This document shows positions 8,779-16,128 of a stretch of DNA of 64,000 bases, piece by piece (positions within the stretch are counted from its first letter, which is position 1; the number at the start of each line of letters is the position of its first letter). A program made the translations under genes and the position numbers. The stretch covers positions 62,001-126,000 of the forward strand of contig CAUGRT010000001.1 in the NCBI GenBank assembly GCA_959602045.1, given 5' to 3'. A model generated the notes under the pieces. The model was not told the origin of the DNA. It worked only from the letters and a program-made list of their open reading frames with translations, and did not search any database. The stretch is from an uncultured Clostridia bacterium. GTDB lineage: Bacteria > Bacillota > Clostridia > UBA1381.

Positions 8779-9042
8779 TTTCTTTTCCTCCTGCATTTAT
8801 TTTTAACTAAAAGTCATTTCATATTCGCATCGGGTATGTATCTTTCGTATCTCCCGATTACAGTTTATATATTACATCATATATTTGACATCCGTATGAA
8901 TTGGTTTTTAATATTTTGTAACAAATTTATGAATAAACTATGAATAATGAAAACGTAAAATGACGAATATGAAAAAACACTGCATAAGCGTGAAAAAATC
9001 ATGTTTTGCGCCCATTTAAGAAACATTTGTTTGCTTTTTCTA

Positions 9043-9071
9043 TTGACACCCCCCGGTAAAAATGATATAAT
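9043..9071 (+). promoter_or_regulatory. Full-consensus promoter upstream of the rmuC leader
   Basis: TTGACA (9043-9048) and TATAAT (9066-9071) are exactly 17 bp apart. Transcription would begin near 9078, leaving a leader of about 400 bases before rmuC that contains three tandem hairpin repeats. Confidence 0.88.
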
Positions 9072-9115
9072 CAAAGCTGCAATACATAACATTGAACGAT
9101 TTGGATATGCCGGGA

Positions 9116-9437
9116 ATGAATAATCCTCTGTTTTTCTCTCTATTCCAACTCAGACATCCGTTGTACTGCGCGGAGCAGAACTCGCTTGTATGGATTGAAC
9201 AGAAAGATAACAATCTCTATGCCGTGATGAGTTATCCTCTGTTTTTCATTCTATTCCGGCTCAGACATCCGCTACGCTGCACGGAGCAGAACTCGCTTGT
9301 ATGGATTGAACAGAAAGATAACAATCCCTATGCCGTGATGAGTTATCCTCTGTTTTTCATTCTATTCCGGCTCAGACATCCGCTACGCTGCGCGGAGTAG
9401 AACTCGCCTGCATAGATTGAAAAACAGAGGATAACTC
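9116..9437 (+). repeat. Hairpin-repeat array, three copies (R4-R6), in the rmuC leader
   Basis: Three units repeat with an exact 111-bp period (CCTCTG at 9125, 9236 and 9347). The last has 26-base arms (9340-9365 and 9412-9437) with a single mismatch; the first two have partly decayed right arms. The core contains GGCTCAGACATCCGCTACG and GAGTAGAACTCGCC. The array starts about 40 bases after the predicted start of transcription and ends 40 bases before rmuC. Confidence 0.92.
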
Positions 9438-9476
9438 ATTCGAAAATGGGTTAATTGAAAGGAGCTTCTGCGAACC

Positions 9477-10520
9477 ATGACGGAATTATTTCTTATTATT
9501 TTAATTTGCGTGTTGATTGCCCTCGTAACGGTATTCGGCATTTTACTTTTGAGAAAAAGCGAAAAAAAAGAGCCTGCACAGCAGGAGCTTTCGATGATGG
9601 AGCAGCGAATCAAAGACAGTATTCAAGGCTCTGTCCGATTATTCCATGACACGATTTCGCAAAATCAGCAAAGTATCGGGCAAATGCAAACGGCGAAGTT
9701 TCGGGAAATGGATATTATCATTAAGGATATGTATGATACAATGGAGCATCGTCTTGAAAGCATTACGCGTAGTATGGGAGAAATGCATACACTGGCGCTG
9801 GGAGTCAACGATCTGAAAAAAGTTTTATCCAATGTAAAAACGCGTGGAATCCTCGGCGAGCTTCAGCTTGGCGCGATTTTGAAAGAGATTCTTGCTCCGG
9901 CACAATACGAGGAAAACATCGCCACGATTCCCGGCAGCCGCAACGTTGTGGAATTTGCAATTAAAATGCCCGGCAGCAACGGCAATCCGGTTTATCTTCC
10001 GGTGGATTCCAAATTTCCTCTGGACGCATACAGTGCGCTCTGCACCGCAAAAGAAAGCGGTGATACCGCTGAAATCACAGCAGCGTCCAAAGAACTGACG
10101 CTGCGCTTGAAAGCCTTTGCCAAAGACATTCACACCAAATATGTCGCACCACCGCATACAACGGATTTTGCCGTTATGTTTCTGCCGATTGAGGGCTTGT
10201 ATCTGGAAGCGGTCAACAGCGGCTTAGTCGAAAAGCTGCAAAAGGATTACAAAATCAATATCGCCGGGCCTTCCACCTTTGCAGCAATGCTAAATGCGCT
10301 TCAAATGGGATTCCGCACACTCGCCGTGGAACAGCGCTCCGTTCAAGTCTGGGAGCTGCTGAACGATGTGCGGACAGAATTTGAAAAATTCGCCGATGTT
10401 CTTGACTCCGCACAACAGCACATCCGACGGGCAGACACCGAGCTGGACAAGCTTGCAGGGGTTCGGACGCGCGCAATTTTAAAAAAGCTCAACAGCATAG
10501 AGCATGCAGAAGATGAATAA
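9477..10520 (+). CDS. rmuC: RmuC-family DNA recombination protein
   Basis: RmuC proteins limit recombination at inverted repeats and carry a restriction-endonuclease-like core; the biochemical activity is not settled. This 347-residue member is shorter than the Escherichia coli protein (about 475). It has an N-terminal membrane segment (about 4-26), a helical coiled-coil stretch (35-115) and the RmuC domain with NVKTRGILGELQL, PVDSKFPLDAY and DFAVMFLPIEGLY. AGGAG lies 13 bases before the ATG, slightly far. The gene sits behind a consensus promoter and three tandem inverted repeats, a suggestive location given the phenotype reported for E. coli rmuC. Confidence 0.93.
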   Translation: MTELFLIILICVLIALVTVFGILLLRKSEKKEPAQQELSMMEQRIKDSIQGSVRLFHDTISQNQQSIGQMQTAKFREMDIIIKDMYDTMEHRLESITRSMGEMHTLALGVNDLKKVLSNVKTRGILGELQLGAILKEILAPAQYEENIATIPGSRNVVEFAIKMPGSNGNPVYLPVDSKFPLDAYSALCTAKESGDTAEITAASKELTLRLKAFAKDIHTKYVAPPHTTDFAVMFLPIEGLYLEAVNSGLVEKLQKDYKINIAGPSTFAAMLNALQMGFRTLAVEQRSVQVWELLNDVRTEFEKFADVLDSAQQHIRRADTELDKLAGVRTRAILKKLNSIEHAEDE

Positions 10521-10534
10521 AACGCGAATAAAAA

Positions 10535-10582
10535 AGACTGTAAAAACCTTGGATTCGTACCTGTTTTTACAGTCTCTTTTTT
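10535..10582. terminator. Bidirectional terminator between rmuC and the Asp23 gene
   Basis: A 13-bp perfect stem (AGACTGTAAAAAC and complement, 10535-10547 and 10563-10575) has an A run before it and TTTTTT after it, so it serves both convergent genes. Confidence 0.88.
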
Positions 10583-10583
10583 A

Positions 10584-11063
10584 TTAATCTGTAATTTCCA
10601 TAACCTCGTCTGAAGCCGGCTTTTCCTCGATTTCTTCCGGTTTCTCCTCGGTTTCAAAGCTAACGCCCTCAATGTGAATATTGACCTTTTCCACGGTAAG
10701 TCCTGTCATGGTTTCCACGTTATTCTTTACGCTTTCTTGAATTTCCCATGCAAGCTCGGGGATTCTCACACCATATTCCACCACAATATACAGATCGATT
10801 CTAACGCTGTCCTCTGCCATATCCACCTTAACGCCCTTAGACGGATTCTTTTTTGCGCCCAGCATTTCGGCGATTCCGCCGGCAAAGGAGGAATACATGC
10901 CCGCAACGCCCTTTGTCTGGGACGCGGCAATTCCGGCAATGGTGGATACAACATCCACCGAAATCTTGATATTTCCGATTTCAGCTTCTTCCTCTTCCGT
11001 ATGATCGTTTATAACCTCAACCTCTTCTGTCGGTGTTTCTGTATTTCTGATTTCATCTTCCAT
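10584..11063 (-). CDS. Asp23/Gls24 family envelope stress protein
   Basis: A 159-residue cytoplasmic protein with a Glu-rich N-terminus (about 1-35), the Asp23/Gls24 domain (about 36-140, with GNIKISVDVVSTIAGIAA and VDLYIVVEYGVRIPELAW-like strands) and an acidic tail. Family members associate with the inner membrane face and are linked to envelope stress; in many Clostridia an Asp23 gene sits just downstream of spoIIIA, as here. The start at 11063 has AGGAG nine bases upstream and removes a 15-residue extension of the open frame. Confidence 0.9.
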   Translation of the reverse strand: MEDEIRNTETPTEEVEVINDHTEEEEAEIGNIKISVDVVSTIAGIAASQTKGVAGMYSSFAGGIAEMLGAKKNPSKGVKVDMAEDSVRIDLYIVVEYGVRIPELAWEIQESVKNNVETMTGLTVEKVNIHIEGVSFETEEKPEEIEEKPASDEVMEITD

Positions 11064-11150
11064 ATTCGTATCTCCTCTCCATGAAATAATAACATCAAGG
11101 AATTGCATATCATTCCCCGAATCTCAATTACGTTTATTATATCACAAAAT

Positions 11151-11759
11151 TTATCTGACTTCAACTATTTTTATATGATTCGCTGAAATATTTAATGTAT
11201 CTGTCGCCATTTCGGTCAGCTTCACAACATCATCGTCACCAAAATTCTCCTTTCTGACCATGATATTCGCCGTACCATCCTCTATGTATACGCAGATTTC
11301 GCTGTAGCCCTTTGATTGAGCAAGACTTTCCATCGCGTTCTCACGCTCTACGTTGCTTGCGGTTTCTATGATCTTATCGCCCGCTTTTTTCCGGATTTCC
11401 TCATCAAAGCTTTCATTTGCAGCGGTACTGTTCAGGATTTCAAGGGACTTTGACCTTGAGGTTTCGCGATTGAGCCGCGCCTGTTCAAAATAACTGCCGT
11501 TATCCGTAACGGTTTCAAGCTTTGCCGTTTCTTCCGTATCCGAATCCGCCGGCTGATCTGCAGCCGTTTCCTCCGTCTTTTCGACATTTTCCTCCACGCC
11601 CGAAACATACTGCGCTTCGCCAAGCTTCTTTCCGGTTTCAATATAGCTCTCGCCGTCCGTAACATGGACAGTATCCTGATAAGACCAGTTCAAATATCCC
11701 GCCATGCCGATTAATACCACCAGCGATGCCGCTATGATTTCTTTTTTCTTGAATACCAT
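11151..11759 (-). CDS. spoIIIAH: Stage III sporulation protein AH
   Basis: SpoIIIAH is made in the mother cell and pairs with SpoIIQ of the forespore to build the channel (feeding-tube) complex across the intermembrane space. This 202-residue protein has one N-terminal membrane anchor (about 8-25), an acidic linker (about 50-90), and the C-terminal YscJ/FliF-like ring-forming domain with ANIMVRKENF. It is the last of eight spoIIIA genes. The ATG at 11759 is preferred; a TTG 12 bases upstream is possible but would touch the AAAGGA site. Confidence 0.93.
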   Translation of the reverse strand: MVFKKKEIIAASLVVLIGMAGYLNWSYQDTVHVTDGESYIETGKKLGEAQYVSGVEENVEKTEETAADQPADSDTEETAKLETVTDNGSYFEQARLNRETSRSKSLEILNSTAANESFDEEIRKKAGDKIIETASNVERENAMESLAQSKGYSEICVYIEDGTANIMVRKENFGDDDVVKLTEMATDTLNISANHIKIVEVR

Positions 11760-11792
11760 TTTCCCGTTCAATCCTTTCTTTATTGTTGAATA

Positions 11793-12248
11793 TTATTTTC
11801 TTTTGTAAATACAAATCTTATGCGGTTCCACCCCCAGTACCGCCGAAACGGCTTCCGTCAGCGCCTTTTTTACCTTAATATCGTTCGCGCCGTCCGCAGT
11901 GACAATCACGCCCTTGACCGCCGGGCCTGTTTCTTTAATCACCAACGGCGCACCGTCTGCCATCACCGCTTTCTCATCGTAGCTCGTATCGTTTTTTCTT
12001 TTTTCGTAGGCAATATCTTTCTCCCCGGTATCCTCATAGGTAATCATAACTCCGACCTCGCCGGCGCCCTCTATATCCGAAAGTATTTTCTCCAGCCGCT
12101 GCTCCTGTACGTCCACATTTTTCTGATCCTCCTCCTTTTTGCCTGTATCCGTGAATGCAGTCATAAACAAAATCCCCAGAATGATCACACCGATGATCAT
12201 AAGGTTGTTTTTATTCTTTAAAAACTTTAGCGCTTCCTCCTTATTCAT
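11793..12248 (-). CDS. spoIIIAG: Stage III sporulation protein AG
   Basis: SpoIIIAG forms a large secretin-like ring in the mother-cell membrane as part of the SpoIIIA-SpoIIQ complex. The 151-residue protein has one membrane segment (about 16-33) and a ring-building-motif domain after residue 45 (ILSDIEGAGEVGVMITYE, later KKALTEAVSAVLGV). It overlaps the end of spoIIIAF by eight bases, so the two are probably translationally coupled. Confidence 0.93.
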   Translation of the reverse strand: MNKEEALKFLKNKNNLMIIGVIILGILFMTAFTDTGKKEEDQKNVDVQEQRLEKILSDIEGAGEVGVMITYEDTGEKDIAYEKRKNDTSYDEKAVMADGAPLVIKETGPAVKGVIVTADGANDIKVKKALTEAVSAVLGVEPHKICIYKRK

Positions 12249-12690
12249 ATTCCACCTCGTCCTCTTTTATTCCGTAAATTTCACATAAACGTTTTGTTTT
12301 TTCATATTCTCCGTCCGATCCCTTTACGGTAATATGCTCAATACCTTCAATTTCATTATTTTGATTCAGCCGCAGCTTCACCCGAACTTGCACCGTTTCC
12401 TTAAATTCATTCCGAAACCGTTTTTCAATATCCTCCGCCACCTTGCTTGTCAGACGATCCATCACCACATTCCGTTCCACTGCCGCATAATCGGTTCTGT
12501 CCTCATAAAAATCATCAAACCCCGAAAATATATCCGCGTCCACCAGTTTGGAAATCGGCGAAATAATACAGCTGATGATAATAAATCCGGTAATGACGCT
12601 GATATATTTTCGCCATGTATCGGGCGATAAAATATTTGCCATTGCCGACAGCAGTGTTGCGCCGATGATTGTAATAATGTACTGTTTCAT
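12241..12690 (-). CDS. spoIIIAF: Stage III sporulation protein AF
   Basis: A 149-residue membrane protein with two N-terminal membrane segments (about 3-20 and 30-48) and a soluble domain ending in KEDEVEYE. It belongs to the mother-cell channel complex. It is separated from spoIIIAE by about 150 bp that hold one copy of the dispersed hairpin repeat, the only sizeable gap in the operon. Confidence 0.92.
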   Translation of the reverse strand: MKQYIITIIGATLLSAMANILSPDTWRKYISVITGFIIISCIISPISKLVDADIFSGFDDFYEDRTDYAAVERNVVMDRLTSKVAEDIEKRFRNEFKETVQVRVKLRLNQNNEIEGIEHITVKGSDGEYEKTKRLCEIYGIKEDEVEYE

Positions 12691-12726
12691 CGAAATCTCC
12701 TTTATACGTTGTTTGAGGGGGCTGCT

Positions 12727-12826
12727 GGAAAATCCATCTGTTTTTCACTCCGTTCCGGCTCAGACATCCGCTACGCTGCGCGGAGTAGAACTCGCCTGCA
12801 CAAAGTGAAAAACAGAGGATAATTCC
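12727..12826 (+). repeat. Hairpin repeat R7 inside the spoIIIA operon
   Basis: Arms CATCTGTTTTTCACT (left) and AGTGAAAAACAGAGG (right) flank the long form of the core (GCGGAGTAGAACTCGCC). The whole element runs from GGAAAATCC at 12727 to AATTCC ending at 12826. It sits between spoIIIAE and spoIIIAF, so the operon transcript must read through it. Confidence 0.92.
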
Positions 12827-12838
12827 AATTCTTTATGG

Positions 12839-13927
12839 TTATGTAACGGTTGTAAATAAAATAATCACGCTGATATTAATCAAGAACAGCACGGCTGTCA
12901 TAATCACAATTCCAAATACCGTTATCACCGCCTCGCTGACTTCCCACAGCATTTTACTGATGCGCGTATCCGTTACCGGCTCTGCCACCGCCGCCGCCAA
13001 ACGGAGCACAAGCTGAATAATACCGATCTTAATCACCGGAAACAGGCATAAAGATAGAAGTGCAATAATTCCTGCCGTACCCACGGAATTTTTCATCAGC
13101 CGCGTACCGCTGATAACGGTTTCAAGCGTATCGGATAAAAATCCCCCTACCACCGGAACTAAGCTCCCGACCGCAAACTTCACTGCTTTGGTACTCATCG
13201 CGTCCAATGCCGGTGCGCTGAAGCCGTAAATTGCGCTGATTCCCGTAAATAAAGTAATAACCGCAGCCATCAGCCACTTTGTAATAGATCGCACCACACG
13301 GCAAAAATTCGAAATCTGAACCTGGGCGCTGATATTCCCGGCAACGCCCAGCACCGCACTGAACGTCATCAGCGGAATCAAAGTATTCTGAATCAGTAAA
13401 GAAATAATATACACCGCTCCCGACAGCACCGGCTGAAAGGTTGCAGCGCTGACAGGCGCACCGCATGCCGCAATCATCAGCATAAATGCCGGTGAGAATT
13501 TCGTAATAAAATCCGTCATTTTCTCAATAACATCCGCACCGTAATTCAATGCCGTCATAAAACATTCCAGGCTCAAGCCGCTCATGAGCGTAAAGCACGC
13601 GAAGAATGCCGCCTCAGAGCTTGTCTTTTCCCCAAAGGAGGAAGATAGTACATTCACAACCGCACTCATAACCGAAACCAGCAGCAACGTCAAAACAATT
13701 TTCAGACTGGCTCTCGCCTCTGCGGTAAAATCAGACAGAAAACGGTTAATTAAAGCCGCCGGCGTTAGCTTTAAATCTCCTGCCATTAGCGAATCCACTG
13801 TTTCATTAAACAAGTTTTCCCCCTCCAGATACGGAGAAACCGCCGCACTCCCCTCTCCATCGGCATAGACCGCCGCCGGCAAAATCAAACACAGCACAAA
13901 GAGCAATACCGCGAGCCGCCTTTTCAT
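12839..13927 (-). CDS. spoIIIAE: Stage III sporulation protein AE
   Basis: SpoIIIAE is a polytopic membrane protein, probably the export component of the SpoIIIA complex. This 362-residue protein starts with a cleavable-type signal (MKRRLAVLLFVLC to VYA) and has about seven further hydrophobic segments. The start at 13927 is chosen because GGGGAG precedes it and it overlaps the spoIIIAD stop by four bases; the open frame continues 40 codons further without good coding character. Confidence 0.93.
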   Translation of the reverse strand: MKRRLAVLLFVLCLILPAAVYADGEGSAAVSPYLEGENLFNETVDSLMAGDLKLTPAALINRFLSDFTAEARASLKIVLTLLLVSVMSAVVNVLSSSFGEKTSSEAAFFACFTLMSGLSLECFMTALNYGADVIEKMTDFITKFSPAFMLMIAACGAPVSAATFQPVLSGAVYIISLLIQNTLIPLMTFSAVLGVAGNISAQVQISNFCRVVRSITKWLMAAVITLFTGISAIYGFSAPALDAMSTKAVKFAVGSLVPVVGGFLSDTLETVISGTRLMKNSVGTAGIIALLSLCLFPVIKIGIIQLVLRLAAAVAEPVTDTRISKMLWEVSEAVITVFGIVIMTAVLFLINISVIILFTTVT

Positions 13928-14316
13928 ATTCTCCCCACCGCCTCTATACATACATTTAAAAACGATGTGATAATCGGAACGGTCAAATACAGAATAAAAA
14001 TCTTCCCGGCAAGCTCCACCTTTGACGCTACCGCGCCCTCGCCGCAATCACGCAGCAGCTCGCCGCCGAACTGGGATAAATACGCAACGCCCACAACCTT
14101 TAGGATAATCGTAAAATACTTCATATCCACTCCGCTTTTTTCCGTAATATAACGAATACTTTTGATAACGCCGAGCAGACATTCCACCGAATAACTCATG
14201 ACGACAATCGCCGTAATCAAGCCAACCACAACCGCATATTCACGCCGATAATCTTTTAAAAATAATGAAAGCATTCCGCCCGTCATTCCAATCAGTACAA
14301 TTTTAAAAATATCCAT
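13924..14316 (-). CDS. spoIIIAD: Stage III sporulation protein AD
   Basis: A 130-residue, strongly hydrophobic protein with three to four membrane segments and the family motif VGVAYLSQFGGELLRDCGE. It is a membrane part of the SpoIIIA-SpoIIQ channel. It starts three bases after the spoIIIAC stop and overlaps spoIIIAE by four bases. Confidence 0.94.
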   Translation of the reverse strand: MDIFKIVLIGMTGGMLSLFLKDYRREYAVVVGLITAIVVMSYSVECLLGVIKSIRYITEKSGVDMKYFTIILKVVGVAYLSQFGGELLRDCGEGAVASKVELAGKIFILYLTVPIITSFLNVCIEAVGRI

Positions 14317-14319
14317 AGT

Positions 14320-14514
14320 CTATAAATTAAAAATACTTTTTACCGTATTAAACAAATCTCCGATTTCACGCGATACCAGCACCAAAGCCGCCACCAGGCC
14401 GGCGATCGTGATTAACAGCGCCATTTCATCCCGCCCGGCACGGCTGAGCAGCTGATTTAAAATCGCCACAACAATCCCCAAGCCGGCTATCTGAAAAATC
14501 AAATCCACATTCAT
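14320..14514 (-). CDS. spoIIIAC: Stage III sporulation protein AC
   Basis: A 64-residue protein with two membrane helices (about 5-24 and 30-50) and the family pattern VDLIFQIAGLGIVVAILNQLL. It is related in design to SpoIIIAD and is part of the mother-cell membrane channel. It lies tightly between spoIIIAB and spoIIIAD. Confidence 0.94.
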   Translation of the reverse strand: MNVDLIFQIAGLGIVVAILNQLLSRAGRDEMALLITIAGLVAALVLVSREIGDLFNTVKSIFNL

Positions 14515-14526
14515 AATCGAAAACCT

Positions 14527-15015
14527 CTACAACAGCATTAAAATCAGAAAGATTCCGGTCAGCACCCCTCCGCCGGTGTATAAACGGCAAAAATGATTGA
14601 CATCATAACGCGCCGCCTGAATATGAATATCCAGCATGTTCTTTACGCCGTCAATATTCTTAATCTGGTTCTCCGTATCCGTCATTCCCAACCGTTGCCC
14701 CAGCATATGTAACGTGTCCTTATCCCCGTCCGTCAGCCCCATACGCGGCGCGCATTTCTTCACCGCACGTTTCCATGCATTCTGGATTCCATCCCGTTCA
14801 ATCGTCTTTGCCGCTTCGCAAAATAAGGGATTCGCCGTATTGGAAAACGCCTGCTTTAATTCCGTTTCCCGAAACGCAATCTCGGTTTCCAGTACGGAAA
14901 GTGAATTTTGAATTTCCTGAAGCGACCGATATCGTTTCCGAAACCCCATACTGCGCCGCAATCCCAGCCAAATACACGAAATTCCGATCATCATACTTCC
15001 TATTATTTTCAGCAT
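14527..15015 (-). CDS. spoIIIAB: Stage III sporulation protein AB
   Basis: The 162-residue protein has an N-terminal membrane segment, a central helical domain (RYRSLQEIQNSLSVLETEI, then KRAVKK and LGQRLGMTD) and a C-terminal hydrophobic tail ending LILMLL, matching SpoIIIAB, which resembles type II secretion GspF-like components. The start at 15015 has GAGGA upstream and lies 7 bases after the spoIIIAA stop. Confidence 0.93.
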   Translation of the reverse strand: MLKIIGSMMIGISCIWLGLRRSMGFRKRYRSLQEIQNSLSVLETEIAFRETELKQAFSNTANPLFCEAAKTIERDGIQNAWKRAVKKCAPRMGLTDGDKDTLHMLGQRLGMTDTENQIKNIDGVKNMLDIHIQAARYDVNHFCRLYTGGGVLTGIFLILMLL

Positions 15016-15022
15016 TTTATCC

Positions 15023-15952
15023 TCATTCCTTTCCGGCAGTATCCGCCCTTTCAATCCGCTCAATCGTTCCTGCCCCCGTCCGTCTTGACAAAGTACAGAA
15101 TAATTCAAAAAAGCGCAGACATTGTGCAAAATCTCCCCGGCGCTGCAACTGCTCCCGATCAAAGCCATGAATACTGGTAATGATTTTAACGCCGCTGTTA
15201 ATCACCGTTTCCATCGCCGCAATATCCTCCGGGCGCCCGATTTCATCCGTAATAATAACATCCGGCGCCATCGACCGAAGCATCATCGTCATGCCGACAC
15301 TTTTTTTCACACCGTCCAACACATCCGTTAAATACCCTAAATCAAAAGCAGAAACCCCGCGGTTCATCGCCGCAATTTCACTTCGCTCATCCACAATCCC
15401 CACATGCACTCCCTTGTTCGAAAGCTGCCGCGCCATATCGCGGAGCATCGTTGTTTTCCCGGCACCCGGCGGTGAAATAATCAGCGTATTCAGGATCTGA
15501 TTGTCCATTTGTTCCATCAGCCTGTCCGCCGATCCGATACATTCACAGCTCAGCCGGTAATTCAGGGAGGATATATCTTTCAAAAAATCCACACAGCCGT
15601 CCTTGATCACACCCGTACCGCAAAGTCCGATCCGATGTCCGCCCTCAATCGTCAAAAATCCGTCTGCAATATGATTCTTTTTCGCATAAAGGGAGGATTT
15701 TGACGCAAGCTCCAATGCCTCCTCAATCAACGCGCGCGTAATCCGAACAGCACCTTTCGGGCTTCTCGTCAGCACCCCGGCGGTATTGACAAAATAACAG
15801 CCGTCATTATAATAAATCGCAAACGGCTTGCCGATCCGCATATGAATTTCATACGCCTCGTCCAAATTAATCCGATACATATATTTTCGCAGTCCGGCAG
15901 GCAGGTAGCTTAAAATCCCCTTTTCCGCCGTATCGCTGTTCACTGTGTACAT
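15023..15952 (-). CDS. spoIIIAA: Stage III sporulation protein AA, secretion-type ATPase
   Basis: SpoIIIAA is the ATPase of the mother-cell SpoIIIA complex. The 309-residue protein has Walker A PPGAGKTT (161-168), VDERSEIA (188-195) and Walker B DVIITDEIG with HGFDREQL shortly after, as in AAA/VirB11-like members of the family. The start at 15952 has AAAGGA about nine bases upstream. It is the first gene of the eight-gene operon. Confidence 0.95.
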   Translation of the reverse strand: MYTVNSDTAEKGILSYLPAGLRKYMYRINLDEAYEIHMRIGKPFAIYYNDGCYFVNTAGVLTRSPKGAVRITRALIEEALELASKSSLYAKKNHIADGFLTIEGGHRIGLCGTGVIKDGCVDFLKDISSLNYRLSCECIGSADRLMEQMDNQILNTLIISPPGAGKTTMLRDMARQLSNKGVHVGIVDERSEIAAMNRGVSAFDLGYLTDVLDGVKKSVGMTMMLRSMAPDVIITDEIGRPEDIAAMETVINSGVKIITSIHGFDREQLQRRGDFAQCLRFFELFCTLSRRTGAGTIERIERADTAGKE

Positions 15953-16012
15953 GCTTTCCAATCCTTTCGGCAACCGGCAAGCTCCGCCGGTATTCATTTT
16001 CGGTACTTATAT

Positions 16013-16043
16013 ATTTATATTTAAAAACCCGTTTGGATATGCC
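16013..16043 (-). promoter_or_regulatory. Possible SigE promoter of the spoIIIA operon
   Basis: In B. subtilis spoIIIA is read by mother-cell SigE. On the minus strand GGCATATCC (16035-16043) and ATATAAAT (16013-16020) are 14 bp apart, resembling the SigE -35 ATA and -10 CATANNNT pattern. It lies 60-90 bp upstream of spoIIIAA and just past the lepA terminator. The match is loose. Confidence 0.35.
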
Positions 16044-16061
16044 TTTTTTCTAAAAATGCGC

Positions 16062-16121
16062 AAAAAAAGAAAGGGCATAAAAAACCCCGGACTCACGTCC
16101 CGTATCGGTTTTATTGCCCTT
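16062..16121 (-). terminator. Terminator of lepA
   Basis: On the minus strand AAGGGCAATAAAACC pairs with GGTTTTTTATGCCCTT and is followed by TCTTTTTTT. It begins 8 bases after the lepA stop and insulates spoIIIAA from lepA. Confidence 0.82.
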
Positions 16122-16128
16122 AAAAATT

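Noticed and set aside
9116..9437. CRISPR array
   Set aside because: The units are near-identical through their whole 111-bp length, with no short repeat and variable spacer design, and no cas genes are nearby.
11759..11771. TTG at 11771 as the spoIIIAH start
   Set aside because: The AAAGGA site touches this codon; the ATG at 11759 has usable spacing and gives the usual N-terminus.
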